DNA of 64,000 bases from JAVVHH01 sp965276815 (GTDB lineage Bacteria; Pseudomonadota; Alphaproteobacteria; Acetobacterales; Acetobacteraceae). A program made the translations under genes and the position numbers. This document shows positions 33,847-42,581 of this stretch, one piece after another; within the stretch, counting starts at the first letter, position 1, and each line of letters opens with the position of its first letter. The notes under the pieces are model-generated. The model saw nothing but the letters and a program-made list of their open reading frames with translations. It was not told where the DNA came from and made no database searches. The stretch is from contig CBDIBE010000005.1 of the NCBI GenBank assembly GCA_965276815.1, positions 124,001 through 188,000 of the forward strand, in the 5' to 3' direction.

Positions 33847-35031
33847 TCATTGGGAACCGTTGGAATATAGGCGCTCAGGCACCGGAAAGACAGGGCTGGG
33901 CGCGCCGAAACGTGGGTCCGGACGCAAAGTTCCGCCGCCCGCCACCAGGAATTCCGCCGACCCGGCGAGCCCCGCGAACGGCTCCGGGTCGGTCCCAGTC
34001 AGCAGCGCTTGTGCCTGGTTCTGCGCCAGAGCCTCCCACAACGCCGCGCGCCGGTCCGCATCGAGATGCACCGCCGGCTCGTCAAGCAAAAGCAGCGGCG
34101 CCGCACCGCGCGCCGCCGCGATCAGCGCGGCATGCCCGAGCACGACGCCGATCAGCAGCGCCTTCTGCTGCCCCGTGCTGGCGAGCGCCGCGGTCAGCCC
34201 GGTTGCCGCGTCCGCAAGCGTCATATCCGCTCGGTGCGCGCCGTACCGCGCCGACCCGGCCGCATCCAGCCCCCGCGACTCGGCCAGCGCCGCCCGTAGC
34301 CAATCCTCGACCGCCAGCGCCGGCTGCTCGCCGAGCCGCTCCGCAATCGGATCCTCCAGGATCAGCCGCGCCATCGGAAAGCGCCCCGCCGCCCCGGCCT
34401 CCAACACCGCGTTCAGCCGCGCGACCAGCATCGCCCGCCCGGCCGCCACAGCCACCGCGTGGCGCGCCATGCTGTCCTCGACCGCCGCGAGCCAGGCGCG
34501 CTCGGCCTGCTGCGCCAACAGCCGGCTGCGGCTCGCCAGCGCAGTCTCATACGCCGAAACCTCGCGCGCATGCCCGGGCTCGAGCGCCCAGACCAACCGG
34601 TCCAGAAACCGCCGCCGCCCCGACGCCGCTTCCTGGAACAGCCGGTCCATCTGCGGCGTCAGCCAGACCGCCGCCGCAATCTCGGCGATCTCCGCCTGGT
34701 TGCGCGCCGGCGCCCCGCCGATCCGGAACACCCGCCGCTCCAGCTTCCCCTCGAGCGGCGTCCCGGTCGCCACCTCCGTCGCCAACCCATCCCGCTCGAG
34801 ATGCCCAACGACGCCCCAAGCATGCGGCCCATCCGGCCCTCGCCGGCCAAATTCAGCAATCCGCGCCCCGCGCAACCCCCGCCCAGGCGCCAGCAGCGAC
34901 ACCGCTTCCAGCAGATTGGTCTTGCCCGACCCGTTCGGCCCGGTAATCACGCAAACCCGCGCCCCCGGCCGCCACGTAAGGCCAGAATAGCTCCGAAAAT
35001 TCGTCAGCGTCAGTCGCGTGAGCCGCAGCAT
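33847..35031 (-). CDS. recF: DNA replication and repair protein RecF
   Basis: This 394-residue SMC-like ATPase starts MLRLTRLTLTNFRSYSGLTW, with Walker A in GPNGSGKTNLLEAV, the signature region near DMTLADAATGLTAALASTGQQ (KALLIG) and Walker B in PLLLLDEPAVHLD. It loads RecA at gaps with RecO/RecR. The open frame continues upstream through dispersed repeat B3 (RPHPTLSRRQRALG), which is not part of the protein. Confidence 0.95.
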   Translation of the reverse strand: MLRLTRLTLTNFRSYSGLTWRPGARVCVITGPNGSGKTNLLEAVSLLAPGRGLRGARIAEFGRRGPDGPHAWGVVGHLERDGLATEVATGTPLEGKLERRVFRIGGAPARNQAEIAEIAAAVWLTPQMDRLFQEAASGRRRFLDRLVWALEPGHAREVSAYETALASRSRLLAQQAERAWLAAVEDSMARHAVAVAAGRAMLVARLNAVLEAGAAGRFPMARLILEDPIAERLGEQPALAVEDWLRAALAESRGLDAAGSARYGAHRADMTLADAATGLTAALASTGQQKALLIGVVLGHAALIAAARGAAPLLLLDEPAVHLDADRRAALWEALAQNQAQALLTGTDPEPFAGLAGSAEFLVAGGGTLRPDPRFGAPSPVFPVPERLYSNGSQ

Positions 35032-35047
35032 CAGAACGGCCCCCAAA

Positions 35048-35080
35048 GCCCTCTGCCTCCGGGAGAGGGTTGGGTGAGGG
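35048..35080. repeat. Dispersed repeat family B between dnaN and recF
   Basis: CCCTCTGCCTCCGGGAGAGG then GTTGGGTGAGGG. This is the only family B copy here that lies between two genes of the same strand. Confidence 0.7.
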
Positions 35081-35133
35081 CGCCTCAGCCAGCACAATCC
35101 TCACCCCGACCCTCCCGAAGAGAGACGCAGAGA

Positions 35134-36258
35134 CTAAACCCGCATCGGCATCAGCACATAAAGCGCGCTGCCGTTATCCGCGTCGCGCACGATCGTCGGC
35201 GCCGCTCCATCGGAAAAATGGAACTCCACCTGATTCTCGATCTGATCGGTGATGTCGTTCAGATACCGCGCCTGGAACCCGATCTCGAGCGGCTCGGAGC
35301 CATACTTCACCCGGTCCGCGTCCAGCTCCTCCGAAGCCGTCCCCTGTTCCGGGCTCGCCGCCGAAAGCGTCAGCAAATCCGTCGCCAGCGACATCTTCAC
35401 CGGCCGCGACCGCTCGCTGCTGATCGCCGCCACCCGGGCCACGGCGTCGGAAAAATCCTTCTTGCCGACCCGCAGCACCTTGTCGTTTTCGCGCGGGATC
35501 ACCCGCTCATATTCCGGGAAGGTCCCGTCGATCAGCTTGCTGGTCAGCGTGACGTGCCCCGCCTTGAACTGGATCCGCGTGTCGGACAGGCCGACCTCCA
35601 CGTCCCCGCTCTCCTCGTCGAGCAGCTTGCGCAATTCGGCCACCGTCTTGCGCGGGATGATCACGCCCGGCATGCCGCTCGCCCCCTCCGGCGCCGGCTC
35701 CTCCACCCGCGCCAGCCGGTGCCCGTCCGTCGCCACCGCGCGCAAGACCTTGCCGATCGGCCCCTCCGCGGCGTGCAGGAAAATCCCGTTCAGGTAGTAG
35801 CGCGTCTCCTCCGTGCTGATCGCAAACCGCGTCCGGTCGATCAGCCCCCGCAACGCCAGGCTGCTGATGCTGAATTTGTGCGGCAACTGCCCGGTGGTCA
35901 TGTTCGGGAAGTCTTCCACCGGCAAGGTGACCAGGCTCGTCGCATACTTCCCGGCCCGCAGCTTAAGCTGCCCGCTCTCGCCCGCCACCTCGAATTCCAG
36001 CTCCGCGCCATCCGGCAGCTTGCGCACGATCTCGTACAGCGTCGCCGCCGGAACGGTCGCCGAGCCGTTGCGCGCCACGCTGGCGGCGACCTCGTCGACC
36101 ACCGCGATCTCCATGTCGGTCGCGGTGAAGCTGAGCTGGCCATCCCGCGCCTCGATCTTCGCGTTGGCCAGAATCGGGATCGTGTTGCGCTTCTCGGCGA
36201 CGCTCTGGATATGGGCCAGCGCCTTCATCAGCGTGGCGCGGTCCGCCTTGAACTTCAT
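35134..36258 (-). CDS. dnaN: DNA polymerase III beta subunit (sliding clamp)
   Basis: This 374-residue clamp has three repeated domains: MKFKADRATLMKALAHIQSV, KFSISSLALRGLIDRTRFAI with TEETRYYLNGIFLHA, and the C-terminal LDADRVKYGSEPLEIGFQAR and ending YVLMPMRV, the clamp-binding pocket tail. Normal length and ending. It is separated from dnaA by 206 bases that hold two repeats, so it may have its own promoter. Confidence 0.97.
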   Translation of the reverse strand: MKFKADRATLMKALAHIQSVAEKRNTIPILANAKIEARDGQLSFTATDMEIAVVDEVAASVARNGSATVPAATLYEIVRKLPDGAELEFEVAGESGQLKLRAGKYATSLVTLPVEDFPNMTTGQLPHKFSISSLALRGLIDRTRFAISTEETRYYLNGIFLHAAEGPIGKVLRAVATDGHRLARVEEPAPEGASGMPGVIIPRKTVAELRKLLDEESGDVEVGLSDTRIQFKAGHVTLTSKLIDGTFPEYERVIPRENDKVLRVGKKDFSDAVARVAAISSERSRPVKMSLATDLLTLSAASPEQGTASEELDADRVKYGSEPLEIGFQARYLNDITDQIENQVEFHFSDGAAPTIVRDADNGSALYVLMPMRV

Positions 36259-36370
36259 GGTTGCGTTCCTGTTAGGGGCCGACTCCGCATGGCCCCGAAC
36301 AAACAGTGTAGCGAATGGCGGCCCGCTAGCAAACGCGCGTGTGCCAACCCGTCATCGCCATGCAACCCAC

Positions 36371-36407
36371 CACCGTCATGGTCCGCGCAGGCGGGCCATC
36401 CACGCCT
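36371..36407. repeat. Dispersed palindrome family A, copy A2
   Basis: CACCGTCATGGTCCGCGCAG then GCGGGCCATCCACGCCTT. It lies between dnaA and dnaN. One stem pair is G-T instead of A-T, so pairing is retained in RNA. Confidence 0.75.
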
Positions 36408-36418
36408 TGGCCGCCCCC

Positions 36419-36456
36419 GTTCTCTGGCCCTCGTTCTCTGGCCCTCGTTCTCTGAG
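36419..36456. repeat. Short tandem repeat after dnaA
   Basis: The 14-base unit GTTCTCTGGCCCTC occurs twice perfectly (36419-36446) with a partial third copy, ending eight bases before the dnaA stop codon. Confidence 0.7.
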
Positions 36457-36464
36457 CGTGTGTC

Positions 36465-37886
36465 CTAGCTCTCCAGCATCCGCCGCAGCAGCTCCACCCG
36501 CTCCTGGAACTCGCTATCCTGCGCCATCAGCTCGGTCACCCGCGCCACCGCGTGCATCACCGTCGTGTGGTCGCGGTTGCCGAACTTCTTGCCGATCTCC
36601 GGCAGCGACCGGCTCGTGAGCTGCTTGGCCAGATACATCGCCACCTGCCGCGGCCGGGCCACCGCCCGCGAACGGCGCGCGCTGGTCATGTCGGTCAGCC
36701 GGATGCTCCATTGCTCGGCGACCTTGCGCTGGATCTCCTCGATCGTGACCCGGCGCTCATGCGCCTTGAGCACGTCATGCAGCACTTCCTGAGTGGATTC
36801 CAGGGTGATCGGCCGCCCAAACAGGTTGGCATGCGCCAGCAGCCGGTTGAGGCAGCCCTCGAGCTCACGGACATTGGTCGTGATCTTGTGCGCCAGGAAC
36901 TCCAACACCTTTGCCGGCACCGCAACCCCGGCCGTCGCGGCCTTCGCCACCAGGATCGAGATCCGCAGCTCGAAGGTCGTGGCGTGGATATCGGCCACCA
37001 TGCCGCAATTCAGCCGGGTCCGCAGCCGGTCCTCCAGACCCGACAGATCCGAGGGCGACTTGTCGGCCGACACCACGATCTGCTTGCCCGCATCCACCAG
37101 CGCATTGAATGTATGGAAAAACTCTTCCTGTGTATTGTCCTTGCCGATCAGGAACTGCAAATCGTCTACCATCAATACGTCAACGGCGCGCAGCTGTTCC
37201 TTGAACTCCATTGTTGACTGCGTGCGGATCGCGGTGATGAAGCGATACATGAACTTCTCGGCCGACATGTACTTGACCGAGATGCCATCGCCCTCGCGCC
37301 GGGCCAGCTCGAGCCCGATCGCGTGCATCAGATGCGTCTTGCCGAGCCCGACGCCGCCATACAGGAACAGCGGATTGAACCCTTGGCTCGATGGTCGCTC
37401 CGCCACCCGGCGCGCGCAGGCATAAGCGAATTCATTCGGCTTGCCGACGACGAAGGTGTCGAAGGCGAAGCGCTGATCAAGCGGCAATGCCACATCGGCC
37501 CGGATTTCCGTGCGATCCTCCACTGGTTCAGGCTTTGGCGGGATCGGCTCGTGTTGCGCCAGCGCCACGCCATTGCCGACGCGAAAGTCGACCCGGCGAA
37601 TCAGGCTGTTTTCCGCCTGCCAGAGCGCGTTCAGCCGGTCCGAATAATGGCTGCGGACATAGTCGCGCACGAAGCCGGATGGCAGGTGGATCGTCACCTC
37701 GTCGCCATCGAGCCCGACCAGCGTCATGTTGCGCAGCCAGCTGCGATACTCGACGTCGCCGACATCTCGTTGCAGGCGTCCGCGAATCCGCGCCCACTGC
37801 GCGGCGAGCTGTTCGTTCCAGCCAGTATGGTCCGAGGGACCGGGATGCGGCTGGCGTTGCGGCGGCAGGCTTGTGTCCTTTTTCAC
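36465..37886 (-). CDS. dnaA: Chromosomal replication initiator DnaA
   Basis: This 473-residue DnaA has an N-terminal domain (WARIRGRLQRDVGDVEYRSW), a charged linker, an AAA+ core with Walker A GGVGLGKTHLMHAIG, Walker B VDVLMVDDLQFL and sensor RLRTRLNCGMVADI, and the C-terminal DNA-binding helices ending IGKKFGNRDHTTVMHAV. It melts the origin as an ATP form. A GGGAAGG Shine-Dalgarno precedes the ATG. No cluster of TTATCCACA boxes is seen nearby. Confidence 0.97.
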   Translation of the reverse strand: MKKDTSLPPQRQPHPGPSDHTGWNEQLAAQWARIRGRLQRDVGDVEYRSWLRNMTLVGLDGDEVTIHLPSGFVRDYVRSHYSDRLNALWQAENSLIRRVDFRVGNGVALAQHEPIPPKPEPVEDRTEIRADVALPLDQRFAFDTFVVGKPNEFAYACARRVAERPSSQGFNPLFLYGGVGLGKTHLMHAIGLELARREGDGISVKYMSAEKFMYRFITAIRTQSTMEFKEQLRAVDVLMVDDLQFLIGKDNTQEEFFHTFNALVDAGKQIVVSADKSPSDLSGLEDRLRTRLNCGMVADIHATTFELRISILVAKAATAGVAVPAKVLEFLAHKITTNVRELEGCLNRLLAHANLFGRPITLESTQEVLHDVLKAHERRVTIEEIQRKVAEQWSIRLTDMTSARRSRAVARPRQVAMYLAKQLTSRSLPEIGKKFGNRDHTTVMHAVARVTELMAQDSEFQERVELLRRMLES

Positions 37887-38073
37887 GCGCGCTGCCTTCC
37901 CATCAGCCGATTAATGGAGCGGGCTGCTCTCCGTGCGGCGCCCTGATGAAGGTGATAAATCAAACCGCCCCCGAGCGCAACAAAAACTACACAAAACAGC
38001 AAATGGAGAAGAAATGGCAAAGTAAAGCAGGCGATATTTCTCGCCCGTTTCTTACGTGATTTTCATGCTAGAG

Positions 38074-38090
38074 CGGCCCGATCCGGGCCG
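38074..38090 (-). terminator. Hairpin after rpsT
   Basis: CGGCCCG-ATC-CGGGCCG is a perfect seven-pair stem ten bases downstream of the rpsT stop. There is no long T-run on the minus strand. It probably separates rpsT from dnaA transcription. Confidence 0.5.
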
Positions 38091-38100
38091 CAAGAGACAA

Positions 38101-38370
38101 TTACGCTGGGGACAGCGCCTTGATGCGCGCCGAGAGACGCGAAAGCTTCCGCGCAACTGTGTTCGGATGCACCACACCCTTGCCCGCAGCGCGCTGCATC
38201 TCCGGCTGCGCCAACCGCAGAGCCTCCCGCGCCACCTCCTTGTCACCGGAAGCGCACGCCGCCTCGACCTTCTTGATGAAGGTACGCATACGCGCCTTGC
38301 GCGCATGATTGCGGACAGTACGCTTCGCGATTTGACGGATGCGCTTGCGCGCGGATGCGGTGTTCGCCAT
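38101..38370 (-). CDS. rpsT: 30S ribosomal protein S20
   Basis: This 89-residue S20 begins MANTASARKRIRQIAKRTVR and has the conserved helical bundle with KGVVHPNTVARKLSRLSARI near the C-terminus. It binds 16S rRNA early in 30S assembly. A strong promoter lies upstream. The rpsT-dnaA neighbourhood is conserved in alphaproteobacteria. Confidence 0.96.
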   Translation of the reverse strand: MANTASARKRIRQIAKRTVRNHARKARMRTFIKKVEAACASGDKEVAREALRLAQPEMQRAAGKGVVHPNTVARKLSRLSARIKALSPA

Positions 38371-38432
38371 GGGGTCTCGTCTAGTTGTAACTGCAAACGT
38401 ACGGTTCGGGTCGTCGCAAACCGAAGCGCGAC

Positions 38433-38461
38433 CTTCTATGGAGCCCCGACCGGTGTGTCAA
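38433..38461 (-). promoter_or_regulatory. Strong sigma-70-type promoter of rpsT
   Basis: On the minus strand TTGACA (38461-38456) is followed after exactly 17 bases by TAGAAG (38438-38433). The rpsT ATG lies about 60 bases downstream. Confidence 0.6.
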
Positions 38462-38475
38462 GCGCGTGTCACCCG

Positions 38476-39249
38476 TCACGGCCCCTTGAAATCCGGCTTG
38501 CGTTTCGCGGCAAACGCCGCCATCCCCTCGCGCTGATTGGCCGTTCCGAACAGCGATAGGAACAGCGCCCGCTCGGCCCGCACCCCCTCCGTCAGCGTCG
38601 TCTCGAATGCCACGTTGACCGCCCGTTTGACCATCGCGGCGGCCACGCGGGACTGGGTTGCGATCTTCGCCGCAGTCTTGATCGCCTCATCCACCAACTC
38701 CGCCGCCGGCACGATCCGGCTGACCAGATTGCACCGCTCGGCCTCCGCCGCATCCATCATGCGCCCGGTCAGGCACAGATCCATCGTCTTGGCCTTGCCG
38801 ATCGCCCGGCTCATCCGCTGCGTCCCGCCGGCGCCGGGCATCACCCCCAGATTGATCTCCGGCTGCCCGAAGCGCGCCGTATCGGCCGCCAGGATAAAAT
38901 CGCACATCATCGCCAATTCGCACCCCCCGCCCAGCGCAAACCCGGCCACCGCCGCAATCACCGGCTTCTTCACCCGCAGCACCGTCTCCCAACGCGCGCC
39001 AATGAAATCGTTGAGGAAAACGTCCGGATACGACCGATCCTTCATCTCCTTGATGTCCGCCCCCGCCGCGAACGCCTTCTCGGACCCGGTGAGCACGATC
39101 GCCCCGATCGAGGGCTCCGCATCGAACGCCAGCAACTGCTCGCCCAGCTCCGTCATCAGCTGATCGCACAGCGCGTTCAGCGCCTGCGGCCGGTTCAGCC
39201 GGATCAGGCCGACGCCGTCATGGGTTTCGACCAGGATCATCTCGGGCAT
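38476..39249 (-). CDS. Enoyl-CoA hydratase/isomerase family protein
   Basis: This 257-residue crotonase-fold enzyme has the oxyanion-hole segments KAFAAGADIKEM (near residue 60) and GFALGGGCELAMMCDFILA. The two catalytic glutamates of enoyl-CoA hydratase are present in GGGCELAM and PEINLGVMPGAGGTQRM. It hydrates 2-enoyl-CoA in beta-oxidation. The start is MPEMILVETHDG. An upstream extension is antisense to mutM. Confidence 0.92.
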   Translation of the reverse strand: MPEMILVETHDGVGLIRLNRPQALNALCDQLMTELGEQLLAFDAEPSIGAIVLTGSEKAFAAGADIKEMKDRSYPDVFLNDFIGARWETVLRVKKPVIAAVAGFALGGGCELAMMCDFILAADTARFGQPEINLGVMPGAGGTQRMSRAIGKAKTMDLCLTGRMMDAAEAERCNLVSRIVPAAELVDEAIKTAAKIATQSRVAAAMVKRAVNVAFETTLTEGVRAERALFLSLFGTANQREGMAAFAAKRKPDFKGP

Positions 39250-39259
39250 TGAAACCTCA

Positions 39260-40090
39260 TCAGATCTGTAGGCGCGGGCAATAGAACGTGCTGCGGCCCG
39301 ACTGCACCACGCGGGCGATACCGGGACAGCTTGGCGGTCCCGGACAGCGCGGGCAAGGCTCGCCCTCGTGACCATAGACCCGCCAGGCATGCTGAAAATA
39401 GCCGAGCTCGCCACCGGGTTGCACGTAATCGCGCAGACTCGATCCGCCCGCCTCGATCGCCTCGGTCAAGGTGGCCTTGATGGCAGGCGCCAGAAGGCGC
39501 GTCGGCGTCTCCGCCGCCAGTCGGGTAGGCGCGATGTCGGCCCGGTACAGCGCCTCGCAAACATAGATATTGCCCAGCCCGGCCACCACACGCTGATCCA
39601 GCAGCGCCGCCTTGATCGGCGTCCGCTTGCCCTCCAGCGACGCCGCCAGGCGCTTGGCGGTGAAGCCGCGGTCCAGCGGCTCCGGCCCCAGCCCGGCCAG
39701 CAGCCGATGCGCCTCCTCCGCCTCGGTCGGCATCAGGTCGATCGACCCGAACCGGCGTGGATCGACCAGCCCGATCTCCCAATCGTCCTCGGTCACCAGC
39801 ACAACATGCTCGTGCAGGATCGGCGCATTGGCGCCGCGTGGCCGGATCAGCACCCGCCCCGACATCCCCAGATGCAGCAGCATGCTCTCCTGCGTGTCGA
39901 GTCGGATCAGGATATATTTCGCCCGCCGCCGCAACCCCAGCACGCGCGCCCCGGTCAACCGCGCCGCCAGCCGCTCCGGCAGCGCCCAGCGCAAATCCGC
40001 CCGCCGCACCTCGGCCCGCTTGATCACGCGCCCCTCGAGCCGGACTTGCAGCCCGCGCATCACGGTCTCGACTTCAGGGAGTTCCGGCAT
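39260..40090 (-). CDS. mutM: Formamidopyrimidine-DNA glycosylase (MutM/Fpg)
   Basis: This 276-residue Fpg has the catalytic N-terminal Pro and Glu (MPELPEVETV), a conserved Lys in RRRAKYILIRLD, GLGNIYVCEALYRADI and a C-terminal zinc finger. It excises 8-oxoguanine and cuts the AP site. The finger is unusual: CPRC is followed by an insertion PGPPSCPG and ends FYCPRLQI, so the fourth Cys is Leu and an extra Cys lies in the insertion. Confidence 0.93.
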   Translation of the reverse strand: MPELPEVETVMRGLQVRLEGRVIKRAEVRRADLRWALPERLAARLTGARVLGLRRRAKYILIRLDTQESMLLHLGMSGRVLIRPRGANAPILHEHVVLVTEDDWEIGLVDPRRFGSIDLMPTEAEEAHRLLAGLGPEPLDRGFTAKRLAASLEGKRTPIKAALLDQRVVAGLGNIYVCEALYRADIAPTRLAAETPTRLLAPAIKATLTEAIEAGGSSLRDYVQPGGELGYFQHAWRVYGHEGEPCPRCPGPPSCPGIARVVQSGRSTFYCPRLQI

Positions 40091-40121
40091 CCGACGATTT
40101 CAGGCTATAGGCTTGCGGGTG

Positions 40122-40853
40122 ATGACCAGCAATCCCGAGACGGATTTCGGCTTCCAGTCGGTCCCCGTCGCCGCCAAGAAGCCGATGGTGCGCGCCGTGT
40201 TCGAGAGCGTGGCGCCGCGCTACGATCTGATGAACGACCTCATGTCGCTGGGCATCCACCGCGCCTGGAAGCGCGACTTCGTCGCCGGCCTGGACCCGCG
40301 CCCGGCCCGCACGCTGCTCGATCTGGCCGGCGGCACCGGCGACATCACCCAGCGCTGGCGTGCCCAAGGCGGCGGCCCGGCGCTACTCTCCGACATCAAC
40401 CCCGCCATGCTCGCCGTCGCGCGCCAACGCGTGGCTGACCCTGAGATCGCCATGCTGGTGGCCGATGCCGAAGCCCTGCCTTTGCCCGACTGCTGCACCG
40501 ACCGCGTCAGCATCGCCTTCGGCCTACGCAACTGCACCGACAAGGACGCCGTCCTCCGCCAAGCCTACCGCGTCCTGCGCCACGGCGGCCAATTCCACTG
40601 CCTCGAATTCTCCCACCTCCAGGTCGCCGCCCTCGCGCAACCCTACGACGCCTGGTCATTCCGCGTCTTGCCGCTGCTCGGCAAACTGGTCGCCCAAGAC
40701 GCCGACAGCTACGTTTACCTAGCGGAAAGCATCCGCACCTTCCCCGACCAGGAAACGCTATCCGCAATGCTGCGCGCCGCAGGCTTCTCCCGCGTCCGCC
40801 ACCGCAACCTAACCGGCGGCATCGCCGCCATCCACCAAGGCTGGCGCCTGTGA
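40122..40853 (+). CDS. ubiE: Demethylmenaquinone/ubiquinone biosynthesis C-methyltransferase UbiE
   Basis: This 243-residue UbiE has FESVAPRYDLMNDLMSLGIH RAWKRDF, SAM motif LLDLAGGTGDITQRW, and family signatures VSIAFGLRNCTDKDAVLRQA and CLEFSHLQ. It methylates the quinone ring in ubiquinone synthesis. The start is ATG 40122, divergent from mutM with a 31-base gap. The open frame that extends back to 39612 is antisense to mutM. Confidence 0.95.
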   Translation: MTSNPETDFGFQSVPVAAKKPMVRAVFESVAPRYDLMNDLMSLGIHRAWKRDFVAGLDPRPARTLLDLAGGTGDITQRWRAQGGGPALLSDINPAMLAVARQRVADPEIAMLVADAEALPLPDCCTDRVSIAFGLRNCTDKDAVLRQAYRVLRHGGQFHCLEFSHLQVAALAQPYDAWSFRVLPLLGKLVAQDADSYVYLAESIRTFPDQETLSAMLRAAGFSRVRHRNLTGGIAAIHQGWRL

Positions 40854-40886
40854 GCCACCGGATTCTGCTGTGAGGGCCTCGCACCC

Positions 40887-42107
40887 ATGACCCGACACCG
40901 CATCCTCCTAATCGTCACCGGCGGCATCGCCGCCTACAAATCGCTCGAACTCATCCGCCTCCTCCGCAAATCCGCCCACCAAGTCACCGCCGTCCTGACC
41001 CAGGGCGGCGCCCACTTCGTCACCCCGCTCAGCCTGCAAGCCCTCACCGAAACCCGCGTCTACACCGACCTCTGGTCCCTCACCGACGAAAGCGAGATGG
41101 GCCACATCGAGCTCAGCCGCGCCGCCGACCTCGTCGTCGTCGCCCCTGCCAGCGCCGATATCCTCGCCAAGATGGCCGCCGGCCTCGCCGACGACCTCGC
41201 CACCACCCTCCTGCTCGCCACCGACAAGCCCGTCCTGGTGGCCCCGGCGATGAACGTCCGCATGTGGCAGCACGCCGCAACGATCGCCAACATGGCCAAC
41301 CTGCGCACCCGCGGCATCCACGTGATCGGCCCCGACGAGGGCGTCATGGCCTGCAACGAATTCGGCCCCGGCCGCCTGGCCGAGCCACCCGCAATCCTCG
41401 ACGCGATCGAAGCCCTGCTCGCCGCTCCTGGCAAGCTGCAAGGCCGCCACGTCCCCAGCCCGCTGGCGGGCTGTCACGCTCTAGTCACCAGCGGCCCCAC
41501 CCACGAGCCCATCGACTCCGTGCGCTACATCGCCAACCGGAGCAGCGGCCAGCAAGGCCACGCCATCGCCGCCGCCCTCGCCGGCCTGGGCGCCCGCGTC
41601 ACCCTGGTCAGCGGCCCGGTCACCGTCCCCGACCCGGCCGGCGTGCAAGTCCGCCGCGTCGAGACCGCCGCCGAGATGCTCGCCGCCTGCCAATCGGCCC
41701 TGCCAGCCGACGTCGCCGTCTGCGCCGCCGCCGTCGCTGACTGGCGCGTGGCCGTTGCCTCCGACTCCAAACTCAAAAAGGACGGCAACGCCCCGCCCTC
41801 TCTAACCCTGGTCCCCAATCCAGACATCCTGGCCACGCTCTCCCGCCCCAGCGCGACCCGGCCGCGCCTCGTCGTCGGTTTCGCCGCCGAAACCGATCAC
41901 GTGCTCGAACACGCCACCGCCAAGCTCAAGCGCAAAGGCTGCGACTGGATTCTCGCCAACGACGTCCGCCCCGAAACCGGCATCATGGGCGGCGCCGTCA
42001 ACGAGGTGCACCTCGTCACCTCGCAAGGCGCCGAGGCCTGGCCCCGCATGGCCAAAACCGAGCTCGCCCACCGCCTCGCCGAACGCATCGCCGCGGCGCT
42101 CGCCTGA
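40887..42107 (+). CDS. coaBC: Bifunctional phosphopantothenoylcysteine decarboxylase/synthase (CoaBC)
   Basis: This 406-residue CoaBC has an N-terminal flavin-dependent decarboxylase (LLIVTGGIAAYKSLELIRLL, catalytic His in GHIELSRAADLVVVAPASAD, APAMNVRMWQHAA, substrate loop GVMACNEFGPGRLAEP) and a C-terminal CTP-dependent synthetase (LVTSGPTHEPIDSVRYIANR SSG, PNPDIL, GFAAETD). It carries out two steps of coenzyme A synthesis. Its TGA overlaps the dut ATG by one base. Confidence 0.96.
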   Translation: MTRHRILLIVTGGIAAYKSLELIRLLRKSAHQVTAVLTQGGAHFVTPLSLQALTETRVYTDLWSLTDESEMGHIELSRAADLVVVAPASADILAKMAAGLADDLATTLLLATDKPVLVAPAMNVRMWQHAATIANMANLRTRGIHVIGPDEGVMACNEFGPGRLAEPPAILDAIEALLAAPGKLQGRHVPSPLAGCHALVTSGPTHEPIDSVRYIANRSSGQQGHAIAAALAGLGARVTLVSGPVTVPDPAGVQVRRVETAAEMLAACQSALPADVAVCAAAVADWRVAVASDSKLKKDGNAPPSLTLVPNPDILATLSRPSATRPRLVVGFAAETDHVLEHATAKLKRKGCDWILANDVRPETGIMGGAVNEVHLVTSQGAEAWPRMAKTELAHRLAERIAAALA

Positions 42108-42568
42108 TGGACGTCGAACTCCGCGTCCTCGACCCCCGCCTGCACGAATGGGGCATGCCGACCTACCAATCCGCCATGGCCGCCGCCATCGACCTGCACG
42201 CCTGCCTAGACGCCCCCATCGAACTCCACCCCGGCACCGCGCCCGCCCTGATCTCCTCCGGCATCGCCGTCCACATCGGCGACCCCGCCGTCGCCGCCCT
42301 CGTCCTCCCCCGCTCCGGCCTAGGCCATCGCAAAGGCCTCGTCCTCGGCAACCTCGTCGGCCTAATCGACGCCGACTACACCGGCCCGATCCTCGTCAGC
42401 GCCTGGAACCGCAACCCCTCCGGCGACCCCATCGTCCTGCAACCCGGCGAACGCTTCGCCCAAATGATGTTCGTCCCCGTCCTCCGTCCCACGTTGCGCG
42501 TGGTCGACACCTTCACCACCGAGACCCCCCGAGGCGCCGCCGGCTTCGGCTCAACCGGCATCCGCTAG
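42107..42568 (+). CDS. dut: dUTP diphosphatase
   Basis: This 153-residue trimeric dUTPase has motif 1 MAAAIDLHACLD (the usual AGxDL form is slightly altered), motif 2 PRSGLGHRKG, motif 3 GLIDADYTGPILVSAWN and motif 5 RGAAGFGSTGIR. It lowers dUTP and makes dUMP. It is coupled to coaBC and followed by dispersed repeat B4. Confidence 0.95.
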   Translation: MDVELRVLDPRLHEWGMPTYQSAMAAAIDLHACLDAPIELHPGTAPALISSGIAVHIGDPAVAALVLPRSGLGHRKGLVLGNLVGLIDADYTGPILVSAWNRNPSGDPIVLQPGERFAQMMFVPVLRPTLRVVDTFTTETPRGAAGFGSTGIR

Positions 42569-42581
42569 GGCCGCCTTACTT

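Noticed and set aside
32161..33870. 569-codon plus-strand open frame opposite gyrB, and similar long frames opposite the GGDEF-EAL (9986-11728) and caspase (56445-58043) genes
   Set aside because: They are antisense to clearly conserved genes, have Arg/His/Asp-rich composition and no domain. High GC keeps complementary frames open.
34459..36468. 669-codon plus-strand open frame opposite recF and dnaN
   Set aside because: Antisense shadow of two conserved genes and of repeat B3; low-complexity Arg/Pro composition.
37887..38100. Replication origin in the rpsT-dnaA gap
   Set aside because: AT-rich but without recognisable DnaA boxes; gene proximity alone is not enough.
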